The notes under the pieces: generated by a model
Told to the model about the DNA's origin: nothing
Databases searched by the model: none
The model's input: only the letters and a program-made list of their open reading frames with translations
In this document: in pieces, positions 48,010 through 55,853 of the stretch
Position numbering within the stretch: position 1 is the stretch's first letter
Layout: each line of letters begins with the position of its first letter
Assembly: GCA_964540995.1 (NCBI GenBank)
Contig: CAZIOU010000001.1
Coordinates: forward strand, 115,269-179,268
Source of the DNA: JAZDLR01 sp964540995
Lineage (GTDB): Bacteria > Patescibacteriota > Patescibacteriia > UBA1558 > 2-01-FULL-52-15
Length of the DNA: 64,000 nt
Direction of reading: 5' to 3'
Position numbers and translations under genes: made by a program

Positions 48010-48833
48010 TCACACGTTTGGTCGCTGCTCTCGTGGGTGTTCATCTATTGCTGTTAGTACTCTGGTACAGCGGCCTATGGATGCCAGACTACAGTTGGAA
48101 GTTGGTGGCTTGGCTGCAATTACCAGTGGCTCGTATCAGCGGCGTGACGGTGACCGCTGACGAATACTTAGCTGACAAGCAATCTATAACACGCGTCAAC
48201 ACCGCCGAAGCCTATACCGACCAACAGAAACACGAGATGCTGTGGCAGAAGCTGCAAGATGAATATTTCATCGACTCTCTGGCAGCGCAATTGCAGATTC
48301 AGATTAGCCCCGCCGTCAGGCAGCAATTAGTAGTTAAGACACAAGAGCAGTTTCAGTCACAAGATACATCAACCTTGGGCTATACCAATGAACAATTTAT
48401 TGATCGTGTTATGATTCCTTGGTATCGTGAGCAGACGGTACGTCGTAACTTGATGGACAGAGTACCCAACCCTGACAAACGGGCGTTGGAAGCAGCCGTA
48501 GAGACGATCAGGGCCCATAGTGATCAGCTCGACACTCAAGCCAAATCTCTGGCAACTACCTATCAGACATCGTTGCCCGTGGAACGAGTTGCCGGTGCCG
48601 ATGATCTCATTGGTCCATATTCGGTCGTTCGAACTTTGGCCGTGGGGCAGGTGAGCCCTGTCATTAGTGATAACGACGGCTATCACGCCTTCATCATCAA
48701 AGACAAGATCAACGAAGCAGGAGTTACTACTTGGAGGTTACAAGAACTTTTCGTCCCTAGCATGACCGATCAAATATTTATCAATCAACTCAAACCCAAA
48801 GTTAGAACAGAATTATTTATCCGTAATTTATAA
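48006..48833 (+). CDS. SurA-like peptidyl-prolyl isomerase/chaperone, extracellular
   Basis: 275 residues from ATG 48006, whose ATGA overlaps the ftsB stop (a GTG-like earlier start at 47985 is possible). One N-terminal membrane helix (about 4-22), a helical SurA-N-like region (EYLADKQSITRVNTAEAYTD ... LWQKLQDEYFIDSLAAQL), and a parvulin-like C-terminal domain (PYSVVRTLAVGQVSPVISDNDGYHAFIIKD). Probably folds exported proteins. The domain match is moderate. Confidence 0.7.
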   Translation: MITRLVAALVGVHLLLLVLWYSGLWMPDYSWKLVAWLQLPVARISGVTVTADEYLADKQSITRVNTAEAYTDQQKHEMLWQKLQDEYFIDSLAAQLQIQISPAVRQQLVVKTQEQFQSQDTSTLGYTNEQFIDRVMIPWYREQTVRRNLMDRVPNPDKRALEAAVETIRAHSDQLDTQAKSLATTYQTSLPVERVAGADDLIGPYSVVRTLAVGQVSPVISDNDGYHAFIIKDKINEAGVTTWRLQELFVPSMTDQIFINQLKPKVRTELFIRNL

Positions 48834-48861
48834 TGTCTAGAAATACAAAAACACAAACTTC

Positions 48862-48937
48862 TGGAGCCGATGGTCGGAATCGAACCGACGACCTCTGCTT
48901 TACGAAAGCATTGCTCTACCAGCTGAGCTACATCGGC
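48862..48937 (-). tRNA. tRNA-Thr (CGT anticodon)
   Basis: 76 bases on the minus strand with an encoded CCA. The acceptor stem is GCCGATG/CATCGGC, the D arm has GCTCAGCTGGTAGAGC, the T arm GTCGGTTCGATTCCGAC. The anticodon loop TTCGTAA has CGT, reading ACG (Thr). It overlaps the apparent 5-prime extension of the RlpA-like frame, which translates the tRNA backwards and is not real protein. Confidence 0.93.
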
Positions 48938-48946
48938 GCAAGAAGT

Positions 48947-49948
48947 TTGCGTTATTTAGTCTGTTTGCTTATTTTGGCGGGATTTGGATTACAGCAGACC
49001 GAAGCAATGATCATCCAAGTCGATACTCAAGGTAATATTCCTAGCCAAATTAGTCAAGGCATCGCTGTCACCGTCAGTTCTCCGACTGGCGAACCGGCGA
49101 CTATTGATTGGTCAGAGGACGCGACTGCCGTCTACGTATCTATCCTCCCGTTAAATAGCGATTTGACTACCACTGTTAGTGCTCCATCAGCCATTCGACT
49201 AATCAATCCACAGTACGCTTGGATCGGGGATAGCTTCCAAACCACTAACCACATCCTGTCTTTTTGGAAGAAGAAACCCAAGGTGCAAGGTACTAAGAAG
49301 AATCCCTATCTGCCCGATCCGACTTTGGTTCCTGATAGCGATGGACGCTATAAACAAATGATTGATGGTTTGACACTGTCGTCAAGCCAGAAAGTCGCAA
49401 CGGTTACTGCCAGCAGCAATATGAATGCTTATCCCAATGAGTCCTTGGACTTAGTATCGAAAGCTTATGAAATTTCTAATCCTCAGAATCTTCCGTTGAT
49501 ACTGAATATCGGGTATACTGATAGCAGTAATCGCGGCAAGAAATTGTATTATTTCCAACCCGATAGTCTGCAGTGGTTACCGATGCCGACCTCAGTTGAT
49601 GGCCGAGCCAAACGAGCAACAGGTTACACCTCACAGGATCAGCTGACAGTTGCCGTCTTCGCTGATCAAGCGGTGATACAAGGATTGGCCAGCTGGTACG
49701 ATCAATCGCGTTACCGTAGCTTCCACTACCAAGGTGGTAATTTCGCTGCTAGTCGGACACTACCCAAAGGCACCCAAGTGAAAGTTACTCGTGTCAAAAC
49801 TGGTAAGAGTATAGTAGTGACCATCAATGATTGGGGACCAGAAGAACATACTGGCCGTATACTCGATCTCGAGAAGCAAGCTTACGCTCAATTAGCTAGC
49901 ACCGGTTCTGGCGAAATGACCATCACATTAGAAGTTATCAATGGTTAA
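48947..49948 (+). CDS. RlpA-like double-psi beta-barrel protein
   Basis: 333 residues from TTG 48947. The open frame reaches up to 48833, but that part is the antisense of the tRNA, so the first sensible start is the TTG that opens a signal peptide (MRYLVCLLILAGFGL, cleavage about QQTEA). The body holds a long beta-rich region and at the C-terminus a DPBB domain: GLASWYDQSRYRSFHYQGG, ASRTLPKGTQVKVTR, VVTINDWGPEEHTGRILDLE, with the conserved Asp. RlpA-type proteins act on peptidoglycan at division sites; the usual SPOR domain is absent. Overlaps ftsE by eight bases, which supports a division role. Confidence 0.8.
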   Translation: MRYLVCLLILAGFGLQQTEAMIIQVDTQGNIPSQISQGIAVTVSSPTGEPATIDWSEDATAVYVSILPLNSDLTTTVSAPSAIRLINPQYAWIGDSFQTTNHILSFWKKKPKVQGTKKNPYLPDPTLVPDSDGRYKQMIDGLTLSSSQKVATVTASSNMNAYPNESLDLVSKAYEISNPQNLPLILNIGYTDSSNRGKKLYYFQPDSLQWLPMPTSVDGRAKRATGYTSQDQLTVAVFADQAVIQGLASWYDQSRYRSFHYQGGNFAASRTLPKGTQVKVTRVKTGKSIVVTINDWGPEEHTGRILDLEKQAYAQLASTGSGEMTITLEVING

Positions 49949-50621
49949 AGTACATAAAGTTTCCAAATCCTATCCCGGCAAAATCGTAGCTCTTAGAGAC
50001 GTCAGCTTTGGGATTGAACCAGGTGAATTTGTCTCTATCGTAGGACAGAGCGGTGCTGGCAAATCAACCTTGATCAAGATGTTGATTGCCGAAGAGCATC
50101 CTACCAGCGGTACGATTGAGATCGGAGGTTGGGATATTACCCATATCAAACAGTCAGAGATTCCTGATCTACGTAAACAGATTGGCGTAGTCTTCCAAGA
50201 TTTCAAATTATTACCCAAGAAAACTGTTTACGAAAATATTGCCTTCGCCCTGGAAGTCAGCGGTGTCAAAGACCATGAAATATCGGTCACCATCCCCAAA
50301 ATTTTAAAGATGGTTAATCTGGTCGACAAATCTGATCGTTATCCGCATCAACTATCCGGTGGAGAACAACAGCGCGTGGTTATCGCTCGTAGTCTGATCC
50401 ACAAACCCAAGCTACTGGTAGCCGATGAACCAACGGGGAATCTCGACGCTATCAACAGCCGAGATATTATCGACGTCCTGAAGCAAATCAATGACCTCGG
50501 TACTACCGTCATCTTGGTGACGCACAATCGCGAGATTGTGAACGCTTTGAAACAACGCGTCTTGACGATTGAGCACGGAGAATTAATTAGCGACCAGAAG
50601 AAAGGTAAATATTTACTCTAA
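49941..50621 (+). CDS. ftsE: Cell-division ATP-binding protein FtsE
   Basis: 226 residues, ABC ATPase: Walker A GQSGAGKSTL, Q-loop FQDFKLLPKKTVYEN, signature LSGGEQQRV, Walker B LLVADEPTGNLD, His loop VTHN. With FtsX it drives peptidoglycan hydrolases during division. One base before ftsX. Confidence 0.96.
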   Translation: MVKVHKVSKSYPGKIVALRDVSFGIEPGEFVSIVGQSGAGKSTLIKMLIAEEHPTSGTIEIGGWDITHIKQSEIPDLRKQIGVVFQDFKLLPKKTVYENIAFALEVSGVKDHEISVTIPKILKMVNLVDKSDRYPHQLSGGEQQRVVIARSLIHKPKLLVADEPTGNLDAINSRDIIDVLKQINDLGTTVILVTHNREIVNALKQRVLTIEHGELISDQKKGKYLL

Positions 50622-50622
50622 T

Positions 50623-51528
50623 ATGCATTCTTTCGCTCGCATCCTACGTTTCGCTATCCAGAATTTCATGAGAAATGCCTGGCTGTCGGTAGTTACCATC
50701 TCAGTGCTGGTCATTTGTCTGATCGCTGTTAATGTCATGATCTCGGTCGGTTATATCAAGGGTATCTTGCTGTCAGCTGTCTATGATCGAGTCAATGTGA
50801 CGGTTAACCTCAATAAAGGTATTGGTGCTGATGAAGTACAATCGATTGCTGACGATCTCAATAAACAACCCAAGATTGCCAATATCACCGTGGTAACACC
50901 CGAGGAGAGTCTGGCTGACTTTAAACTTCGTTTCCCTGATGAGAGTAGGGCTATCTTACCGGTGCTCGATGGTAACCCGTTGAGCTTTAAACTGAAGATC
51001 CGCATGACTGATCTTAGTGACTACGCCAATATCCTGACCTATCTCAAACAAGCTACCTACAAAGATAAGATTCAAAGCCAAAATTTCAACGATTACCGTA
51101 CTTTTATCCAGCAAGCGGTAGCCGTCAGTGACAACGTCAATAAGATTGCATTCGGCATTGCCTTGTTATTCCTAGCACTCGGAGTACTGGTGGTGATCAA
51201 TACTATCCGTGTCAGTATCTATACCCAGCGAGAAGAAGTGGGCATCATGAAGCTCGTCGGAGCGACCAATTGGTTTGTGCAAGCACCTTTCTTGGTGGAA
51301 TCAGTTTTCTACAGCCTGACAGCGGTTTTGATCAGCTTCATTATCATCTATCCGTTGCTACAACTATTTTCAGCTTCTCCCTGGCTCATCTTTGGTGGTT
51401 TGCATTTTAATCTGATCGGTTTCTACCAGCGCGATTTCTGGTTACTGTTTGCGGGACAGTTTGTCGGACTGGTCATCATCAATGGAATTAGTTCCTATCT
51501 TGCCCTGCGGCGTTACCTCAAGATTTAA
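50623..51528 (+). CDS. ftsX: Cell-division membrane protein FtsX
   Basis: 301 residues, four membrane helices: one at the N-terminus (about 20-42), an external domain (VNVTVNLNKGIGADEVQSIA ... PEESLADFKLRFPDE), then three at the C-terminus with RVSIYTQREEVGIMKLVGATNW, the FtsX signature. Ends the operon; hairpin terminator follows. Confidence 0.95.
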   Translation: MHSFARILRFAIQNFMRNAWLSVVTISVLVICLIAVNVMISVGYIKGILLSAVYDRVNVTVNLNKGIGADEVQSIADDLNKQPKIANITVVTPEESLADFKLRFPDESRAILPVLDGNPLSFKLKIRMTDLSDYANILTYLKQATYKDKIQSQNFNDYRTFIQQAVAVSDNVNKIAFGIALLFLALGVLVVINTIRVSIYTQREEVGIMKLVGATNWFVQAPFLVESVFYSLTAVLISFIIIYPLLQLFSASPWLIFGGLHFNLIGFYQRDFWLLFAGQFVGLVIINGISSYLALRRYLKI

Positions 51529-51538
51529 TCTAAAACAA

Positions 51539-51568
51539 AAACACCGCTTTCATCCGAGAGCGGTGTTT
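51539..51568. terminator. Bidirectional terminator between ftsX and rpmA
   Basis: AAACACCGCT (51539-51548) pairs with AGCGGTGTTT (51559-51568). A-tract on one side and T-rich sequence on both outputs, between convergent genes. Confidence 0.85.
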
Positions 51569-51572
51569 CTTA

Positions 51573-51845
51573 TTATTTGACGTCTACGTAGGTCAGTCTC
51601 TTGAGGGTGCCGTCGAAGCGACGACGCTTGAGACTGCGGAAGGAAACTTCACCGGGCTTCACAGCGTAGATAGTATCATCGTTACCGCGAGCAACATTGA
51701 GTCCCGGACGGAACTTGGTGCCACGTTGGCGAATGATGATAGAACCACTGTTGGCCTTCTGTCCCGCGAATAGCTTCACGCCCAATCGTTGAGCATTAGA
51801 GTCGCGGCCTAGAGTAGTAGAGCCTTGGGCTTTCTTATGTGCCAT
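51573..51845 (-). CDS. rpmA: Ribosomal protein bL27
   Basis: 90 residues. Typical MAHKKAQGSTTLGRDSNAQR start, LGVKLFAGQKANSGSIIIRQRG and GNDDTIYAVKPGEV. Unlike in most bacteria, no rplU (L21) stands next to it; it is alone and convergent with ftsX. Confidence 0.97.
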   Translation of the reverse strand: MAHKKAQGSTTLGRDSNAQRLGVKLFAGQKANSGSIIIRQRGTKFRPGLNVARGNDDTIYAVKPGEVSFRSLKRRRFDGTLKRLTYVDVK

Positions 51846-51846
51846 G

Positions 51847-51873
51847 TAAGTTTTAAGTTTTAGTTGTAAGTTC
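51847..51873. repeat. TAAGTTT repeat, about 7-base period
   Basis: TAAGTTT at 51847 and 51854, TAGTTG at 51861 and TAAGTTC at 51867 (7, 7, then 6 bases). Directly upstream of rpmA on its own 5-prime side. Confidence 0.55.
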
Positions 51874-51958
51874 CCAGCCTTCGGTGGGACTAAATTCAGT
51901 ACTCAGCAAGCATTTTTACATCAATTGCTTATCTTGTCAAGCTTGGGCTCGTTATCTA

Positions 51959-51987
51959 TTGACAAAGCTATAGCTATATAGTATATA
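51959..51987 (+). promoter_or_regulatory. Promoter of the 52033 zinc-ribbon gene
   Basis: Consensus TTGACA (51959-51964), 17 bases, TATATA (51982-51987); expected +1 about 51994, leader about 39 bases with AGGAGG before the start codon. Confidence 0.65.
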
Positions 51988-52032
51988 TCACAAATCATCT
52001 GTTGTTCGTTTCATTCTAGCCCAGGAGGTTAT

Positions 52033-52515
52033 GTGAAAACCGTCATTGTAGTCGAGCCTCAAGAGTGTCCCAAATGTCACAACGAGGCGGAAGGCCGAGA
52101 TCCAGGCGGAGACTTCAAATGTCCCAGCTGTCAGCAAGATTTCTGCACTCGATGTTTCACGTCGAGCAGGCGGTCCAACGGCTCACTGTTTCTGTGTCCC
52201 CACTGCTTCGAGATCTTGAGTTTTCCTGAATCAGTTCCTCAACCTGAGTATTATCAAATCAGGGCAGAACTTGACCTGACCTTGGATCAGAAGTCCAGAC
52301 GCGTCGGGGCCTTGATCGTTCGGGCAATCAAATCAGGGATTCATGTTGATCTTCTGGTTCGCTCGGCGCCTGGTGAGGTTGTTGCTTGGGACTATTGGGA
52401 AAGTCTTGGTTATCCCAAAGGTACCAATGATTTTGTGCATGTATTTCCGGCATCGCTTGATAGTATCAAAGCCGATCACCTCCGTATCACCTTCGAAAAT
52501 GTTTGTGGGATGTAA
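52033..52515 (+). CDS. Multi-zinc-ribbon hypothetical protein
   Basis: 160 residues, GTG start with AGGAGG five bases upstream. Eight cysteines in four C-x2-C pairs in the first 60 residues (CPKC, CPSC, CTRC, CPHC) fit two zinc-binding units in a RING/zinc-ribbon style. The C-terminal 100 residues are a mixed alpha/beta region without a recognised family. It is a single-gene unit with a consensus promoter and a perfect terminator, unlike the core genes. Confidence 0.65.
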   Translation: MKTVIVVEPQECPKCHNEAEGRDPGGDFKCPSCQQDFCTRCFTSSRRSNGSLFLCPHCFEILSFPESVPQPEYYQIRAELDLTLDQKSRRVGALIVRAIKSGIHVDLLVRSAPGEVVAWDYWESLGYPKGTNDFVHVFPASLDSIKADHLRITFENVCGM

Positions 52516-52519
52516 AGCG

Positions 52520-52549
52520 AAGAGCCGGTTCGATTTCGAACCGGCTCTT
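52520..52549. terminator. Terminator of the 52033 gene
   Basis: 13-bp perfect stem AAGAGCCGGTTCG/CGAACCGGCTCTT, loop ATTT. It lies between convergent genes. Confidence 0.85.
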
Positions 52550-52556
52550 AAATTTG

Positions 52557-53003
52557 TTACAAACTATTTTGAATCTTAGCTCGGATTACCTGATATAAGC
52601 TACCATCTACCACGCGATGACGTTGGACGCTGTAATGATGGCCAAATTCATCGTCAGTAAAAAGCTCTTGGTCTATTGTAACGGGGGATTGGTAACGCGG
52701 TTTGAAATGCCAGTGAACATGTGGATTAGGTGGCGTGTTCTGATACGCCAGATTCATCAAGCAGGTCCAGTTGAACATCGTAGCATTGAAGGCTGATTTC
52801 AGTGTTGCTTCTAATTTCTTCATAACTGACTGTAGATCGCTCCATTCAGACGAAGTCAAATCTGATACTGTCTCACAGTGACGTTTGAGTGTCACATAAC
52901 ACCGCCCTAAGTAAGCCTGGTCATCAGCTAATATTACCTTCCAGCGATCAGTCTCAAATACTATCTCGTCTTCTTTGGGTTCTAGGCAGCCAATGCAGTC
53001 CAT
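52557..53003 (-). CDS. HIT-family hydrolase/transferase
   Basis: 148 residues. The histidine-triad motif is HVHWHFK (H95, H97, H99). An N-terminal CIGC and a later His (HHY) may bind zinc as in some HIT proteins. HIT enzymes cleave nucleoside phosphoramidates or dinucleotides; the substrate is unknown. Two bases downstream of lexA and probably co-transcribed. Confidence 0.87.
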   Translation of the reverse strand: MDCIGCLEPKEDEIVFETDRWKVILADDQAYLGRCYVTLKRHCETVSDLTSSEWSDLQSVMKKLEATLKSAFNATMFNWTCLMNLAYQNTPPNPHVHWHFKPRYQSPVTIDQELFTDDEFGHHYSVQRHRVVDGSLYQVIRAKIQNSL

Positions 53004-53005
53004 AG

Positions 53006-53614
53006 TTAGACAGTACTAAATTTTCTAAAGATTCCTCGAACGATACCTTGGATAGCTGGGTTGATGACAAAGATAGGATCCATGGCCGGATTGGCTGGTT
53101 GGAGGCGGATACAATTGGCTTCGCGGTAGTACTTCTTCAGCGTAGCATAGGTATTATCGATCAAAGCCACCACGACATCGCCGTCTTGAGGGTAGAAATT
53201 ACGTTCAACGATAACAAAATCACCATCATAGATACCTTCACCGATCATTGATTCACCTTTGACTTTCAAGACGAAGCTATTCATATTCTCGACTAGACTC
53301 TCGGGAACCGCGATAGATTCACGAGTTTCTACTGCTTCGATCGGTTCACCAGCAGTGATCAGACCAACCAAAGGCAGCTCAATGACGCCAGAAGACTCCT
53401 GTGTCGGTTCCACAATATCGATGGAGCGGGCAGAATTGAAGTTCTTCTCAATAAAACCTTTCTCTTCCAGCGCTTTGACATGCTCAAATACCGTCGAGAC
53501 AGAGCTAAGATGGAAATGAGTAGCAATCTCACGATAGCTCGGCGCATAGCCATGATTCATTGAGAAAGAGGCGATGAAGTCCAAGATTTCTTTTTGCTTT
53601 TTGGTTAGGTTCAT
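53006..53614 (-). CDS. lexA: LexA repressor
   Basis: 202 residues from the ATG at 53614; an upstream ATG (53674) lies before the promoter. N-terminal winged helix (LTKKQKEILDFIASFSMNHG ... REIATHFHLSSVSTVFEH), Ala88-Gly89 self-cleavage site in LVGLITAGEP, catalytic Ser122 (KGESMIGEGIYDGD) and Lys160 (ATLKKY). Represses the DNA-damage response and is cleaved with RecA-ssDNA. Promoter TTGCTT, 17 bases, TATAAT on the minus strand (53665 to 53637). Confidence 0.94.
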   Translation of the reverse strand: MNLTKKQKEILDFIASFSMNHGYAPSYREIATHFHLSSVSTVFEHVKALEEKGFIEKNFNSARSIDIVEPTQESSGVIELPLVGLITAGEPIEAVETRESIAVPESLVENMNSFVLKVKGESMIGEGIYDGDFVIVERNFYPQDGDVVVALIDNTYATLKKYYREANCIRLQPANPAMDPIFVINPAIQGIVRGIFRKFSTV

Positions 53615-53636
53615 AGAGTTATTCACAACTACTGTA

Positions 53637-53665
53637 ATTATATACCGAACAAAAAGCGAAAGCAA
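53637..53665 (-). promoter_or_regulatory. Promoter of lexA-HIT
   Basis: On the minus strand TTGCTT, 17-base spacer, TATAAT ending 22 bases before the ATG, for a leader of about 16 bases. I did not find a convincing LexA operator. Confidence 0.6.
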
Positions 53666-53727
53666 CTTCAGCACATGACATGAGCAAACAAGTAAGGGGT
53701 ACGGGTGATGCAGTCAACTAGTCATGG

Positions 53728-53758
53728 GATCAAGCAGGCACTTTCGTGGGGCTTGATC
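53728..53758 (+). terminator. Terminator-like hairpin without a gene
   Basis: GATCAAGC (53728-53735) pairs with GCTTGATC (53751-53758), followed by TATTTTATT. The only frame just upstream is a 13-codon ORF, so its purpose is unclear. Confidence 0.5.
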
Positions 53759-53869
53759 TATTTTATTGCAAGAGGACATTGACTTGTCTTAGTAAATGTG
53801 TTTTTATTGGATATTCGTACATTTAGAAACAAACAGGCTTATTGTAAAACCTTACAAAAGGAGAAGCTA

Positions 53870-54412
53870 ATGATACTAGATTCTGTAAGGCAGAGTCTGC
53901 TTCGATGTCCACTGTGCCGTAAGAAGATCGCCTTTGCTAAGCAAGAGCCAAAGATGAATCTTTGTCTGACCAGCGATATAGCCTGGTGCAAGCATTGCGA
54001 TATTAAATGGCAACTCGGTAAAATGGACCTCGGTCGCTGGAACTACAATAAACACCCCGATGGAAGCAAAGGGACCGCTGGGCAAAGCGCTACGACATGG
54101 AATTGCCACACTTTATGGGCTCTCATGGAAACTCTTTCTACTAGCCGCGCCTGTCCGCCACCACGTGTGCCCAAGTACTTCGATATCTTTGAAGTGGTGC
54201 TCTATGGGCGACGGCTGCCGATCATCGAAGGGGGTCGTGTTCATGAGGATACCCTCGCGCAGATGGACTTTCGTGACACTGTTCATTTTGTGATAAATCG
54301 CAGGGGTTATATCGCCTCAGGTCAAAACACGTTTACCCGTCTCTGCTTGGCACTAAGCGATGCAGAACGTGCAAGATATGACTCTGTTCGATCCACTCTT
54401 TACTCAGCATAA
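53870..54412 (+). CDS. Zinc-binding hypothetical protein
   Basis: 180 residues from the ATG at 53870, preceded by AAAAGGAG; the open frame continues up to 53798 but has no ribosome-binding site there. Four cysteines (CPLC and CKHC) fit a zinc ribbon at the N-terminus; the remainder (FDIFEVVLYGRRLPIIEGG ... RRGYIASGQNTFTRLCL) is alpha/beta without a known family. Single-gene unit with a perfect terminator. Confidence 0.62.
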   Translation: MILDSVRQSLLRCPLCRKKIAFAKQEPKMNLCLTSDIAWCKHCDIKWQLGKMDLGRWNYNKHPDGSKGTAGQSATTWNCHTLWALMETLSTSRACPPPRVPKYFDIFEVVLYGRRLPIIEGGRVHEDTLAQMDFRDTVHFVINRRGYIASGQNTFTRLCLALSDAERARYDSVRSTLYSA

Positions 54413-54435
54413 AAGTAGGTCAGTTGATTTAACTT

Positions 54436-54462
54436 AAGACGAGCGTCAAAAACGCTCGTCTT
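54436..54462 (+). terminator. Terminator of the 53870 gene
   Basis: AAGACGAGCGT/ACGCTCGTCTT perfect 11-bp stem, loop CAAAA, followed by TAAAAA. Confidence 0.8.
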
Positions 54463-54562
54463 TAAAAATGTAAAAACATCATGTCGTTATAGCCCTTTAG
54501 TTAAATTTCTCTCATCATTCCGTCAAGTAACAACAACGCAAAAACTTCATTAATTCAAACTA

Positions 54563-54591
54563 TTGACATATTTAATAAAAGATGGTAATAA
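54563..54591 (+). promoter_or_regulatory. Promoter of the 54656 gene
   Basis: TTGACA (54563-54568), 17 bases, TAATAA (54586-54591). Expected +1 at 54598, immediately followed by a hairpin GCAGAA-TAAT-TTCTGC (54599-54614). Confidence 0.65.
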
Positions 54592-54655
54592 ATTAGATGC
54601 AGAATAATTTCTGCACTGTACCTTCACACAGCTCCCACTGGAGCAAGGAGTCACA

Positions 54656-55150
54656 ATGGCCACTGCCATGCGTCTGCCGAGTGCAACGGTAGAACTAATT
54701 CAGATTTTGGGTACAATTTTACGAGATCGTGTAGGCTTATCAATCTCCAAAACTGAATGCTGGACCTTCCCCAAAATCTTGCAGAAGGATGATAGCTCTT
54801 ACGAACCTAGTAATCCGGTAGCAACTTTTGAACGCGCTCAGAATGAATACTTGATTTTTCTTGGCGCAGGACACTGTATGGTTCAAAAGCCTGGGTCTGG
54901 TCAGGATCGTATAGAGCTGCGAGTTCGTTGCGTCAGAAACAAATGTCTGACATTAGACATAGGTGATTCCTGGGACATTCAGCTGTGGCAGCAAGACCTG
55001 GACACCAAGTCAATATTCCGCTGCCATCATTTCGTGTGTCATTGCTACAGAAATGAGCTGGACTTCGGTGCACAGCGTGTAATTAGCGCTGTTGGTTTGA
55101 AAGCAAGTAAAATGCGCGTCAATCCGCCAAGAGATATTCGCTTCTCGTAG
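54656..55150 (+). CDS. Orphan hypothetical protein with His/Cys cluster
   Basis: 164 residues. Ribosome-binding site CAAGGAG seven bases before the ATG. A His/Cys cluster (CHHFVCHC) near residue 128 and two other cysteines could bind a metal. No family recognised. Leader has a hairpin at +2; perfect terminator follows. Confidence 0.6.
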   Translation: MATAMRLPSATVELIQILGTILRDRVGLSISKTECWTFPKILQKDDSSYEPSNPVATFERAQNEYLIFLGAGHCMVQKPGSGQDRIELRVRCVRNKCLTLDIGDSWDIQLWQQDLDTKSIFRCHHFVCHCYRNELDFGAQRVISAVGLKASKMRVNPPRDIRFS

Positions 55151-55165
55151 TTCACTACGCTTTGT

Positions 55166-55196
55166 AGCCGCCCACCTCTAACAGGGATGGGCGGCT
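55166..55196 (+). terminator. Terminator of the 54656 gene
   Basis: AGCCGCCCA (55166-55174) pairs with TGGGCGGCT (55188-55196), then TTTATTT. Confidence 0.85.
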
Positions 55197-55236
55197 TTTA
55201 TTTGCCAACAGTAGAATAAATCATTACTATCCCATC

Positions 55237-55461
55237 ATGGAACAACAAATCAAAGACTTCCTCGAACAACTCCGCCCGGCCCTGATAGCTGATGGCGGTG
55301 ATATGGAATTTGTCAGCTTCGATGAGCCGACTGGCGTCCTGAGTATTGAATTCCTCGGAGCCTGTAGTCACTGCACTATTGCTGATTCGACCTTAGGTTA
55401 TTTCGTCAAAGAGCGAGTAATCGAACGTTTTCCCCAGGTCACTGACGTTTTGAGTGTCTAG
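55237..55461 (+). CDS. NifU C-terminal-domain-like Fe-S protein
   Basis: 74 residues: only the NifU-C (Nfu) domain, LRPALIADGGDMEFVSFDE followed by GACSHC (C43, C46), the cluster ligand pair. Nfu proteins carry Fe-S clusters from the assembly scaffold to target enzymes. No other Fe-S assembly gene is in this window. Confidence 0.9.
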   Translation: MEQQIKDFLEQLRPALIADGGDMEFVSFDEPTGVLSIEFLGACSHCTIADSTLGYFVKERVIERFPQVTDVLSV

Positions 55462-55481
55462 TTTTTTTGCTTAAAAATTGT

Positions 55482-55487
55482 TACACT
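55482..55487 (+). promoter_or_regulatory. -10 element of the mraY-ftsW-murGC-murB operon
   Basis: TACACT ending nine bases before the ATG at 55497 (expected +1 at 55494, three-base leader). The -35 is poor. Confidence 0.45.
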
Positions 55488-55496
55488 GCCTAGCGT

Positions 55497-55853
55497 ATGT
55501 TGAGTTTGCGCACACTGTGGCTCTATTATCGTGAACGTTATATTTTCATCATGTCGTCCTTGTCAGGGCTGCTTTTGTTATTAACCCTTATTCTCACCGG
55601 TTTGCGTCAGGCCGGTTATCGAGATATTGTGGTGCTGCATTACAATGCCTACTTCGGCATCGATAAGGTCGGCAGCTGGATCTGGCTGTGGATCTATGTA
55701 CTGATCGCCTTGCTGGCCTGCGCTGCCAATTTCTTCTTCTCTTTCTACGTCTTCACCAAAGATAAATATATGAGCTACTATCTCAATCTGGCTTCAGTGT
55801 TTATCGCTGCTATTACGTTAGTCTATGTAATTGTCTTAGGACCCTATCTATGA
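55497..55853 (+). CDS. Conserved small membrane protein
   Basis: 118 residues, three membrane helices (about 17-38, 55-75, 88-115), with LHYNAYFGIDKVGSWIWLWI between the first two. I have seen similar proteins at the head of the mraY operon in Patescibacteria but know no function. Stop overlaps mraY. Confidence 0.7.
   Translation: MLSLRTLWLYYRERYIFIMSSLSGLLLLLTLILTGLRQAGYRDIVVLHYNAYFGIDKVGSWIWLWIYVLIALLACAANFFFSFYVFTKDKYMSYYLNLASVFIAAITLVYVIVLGPYL

Noticed and set aside
48833..48946. N-terminal extension of the RlpA-like frame (GADGRNRTDDLCFTKALLYQ)
   Set aside because: It is the antisense translation of the tRNA-Thr; the real start is likely TTG 48947.
53637..53665. LexA operator over the lexA promoter
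   Set aside because: No palindrome of the known LexA box types could be seen; operators in this phylum are not known to me.
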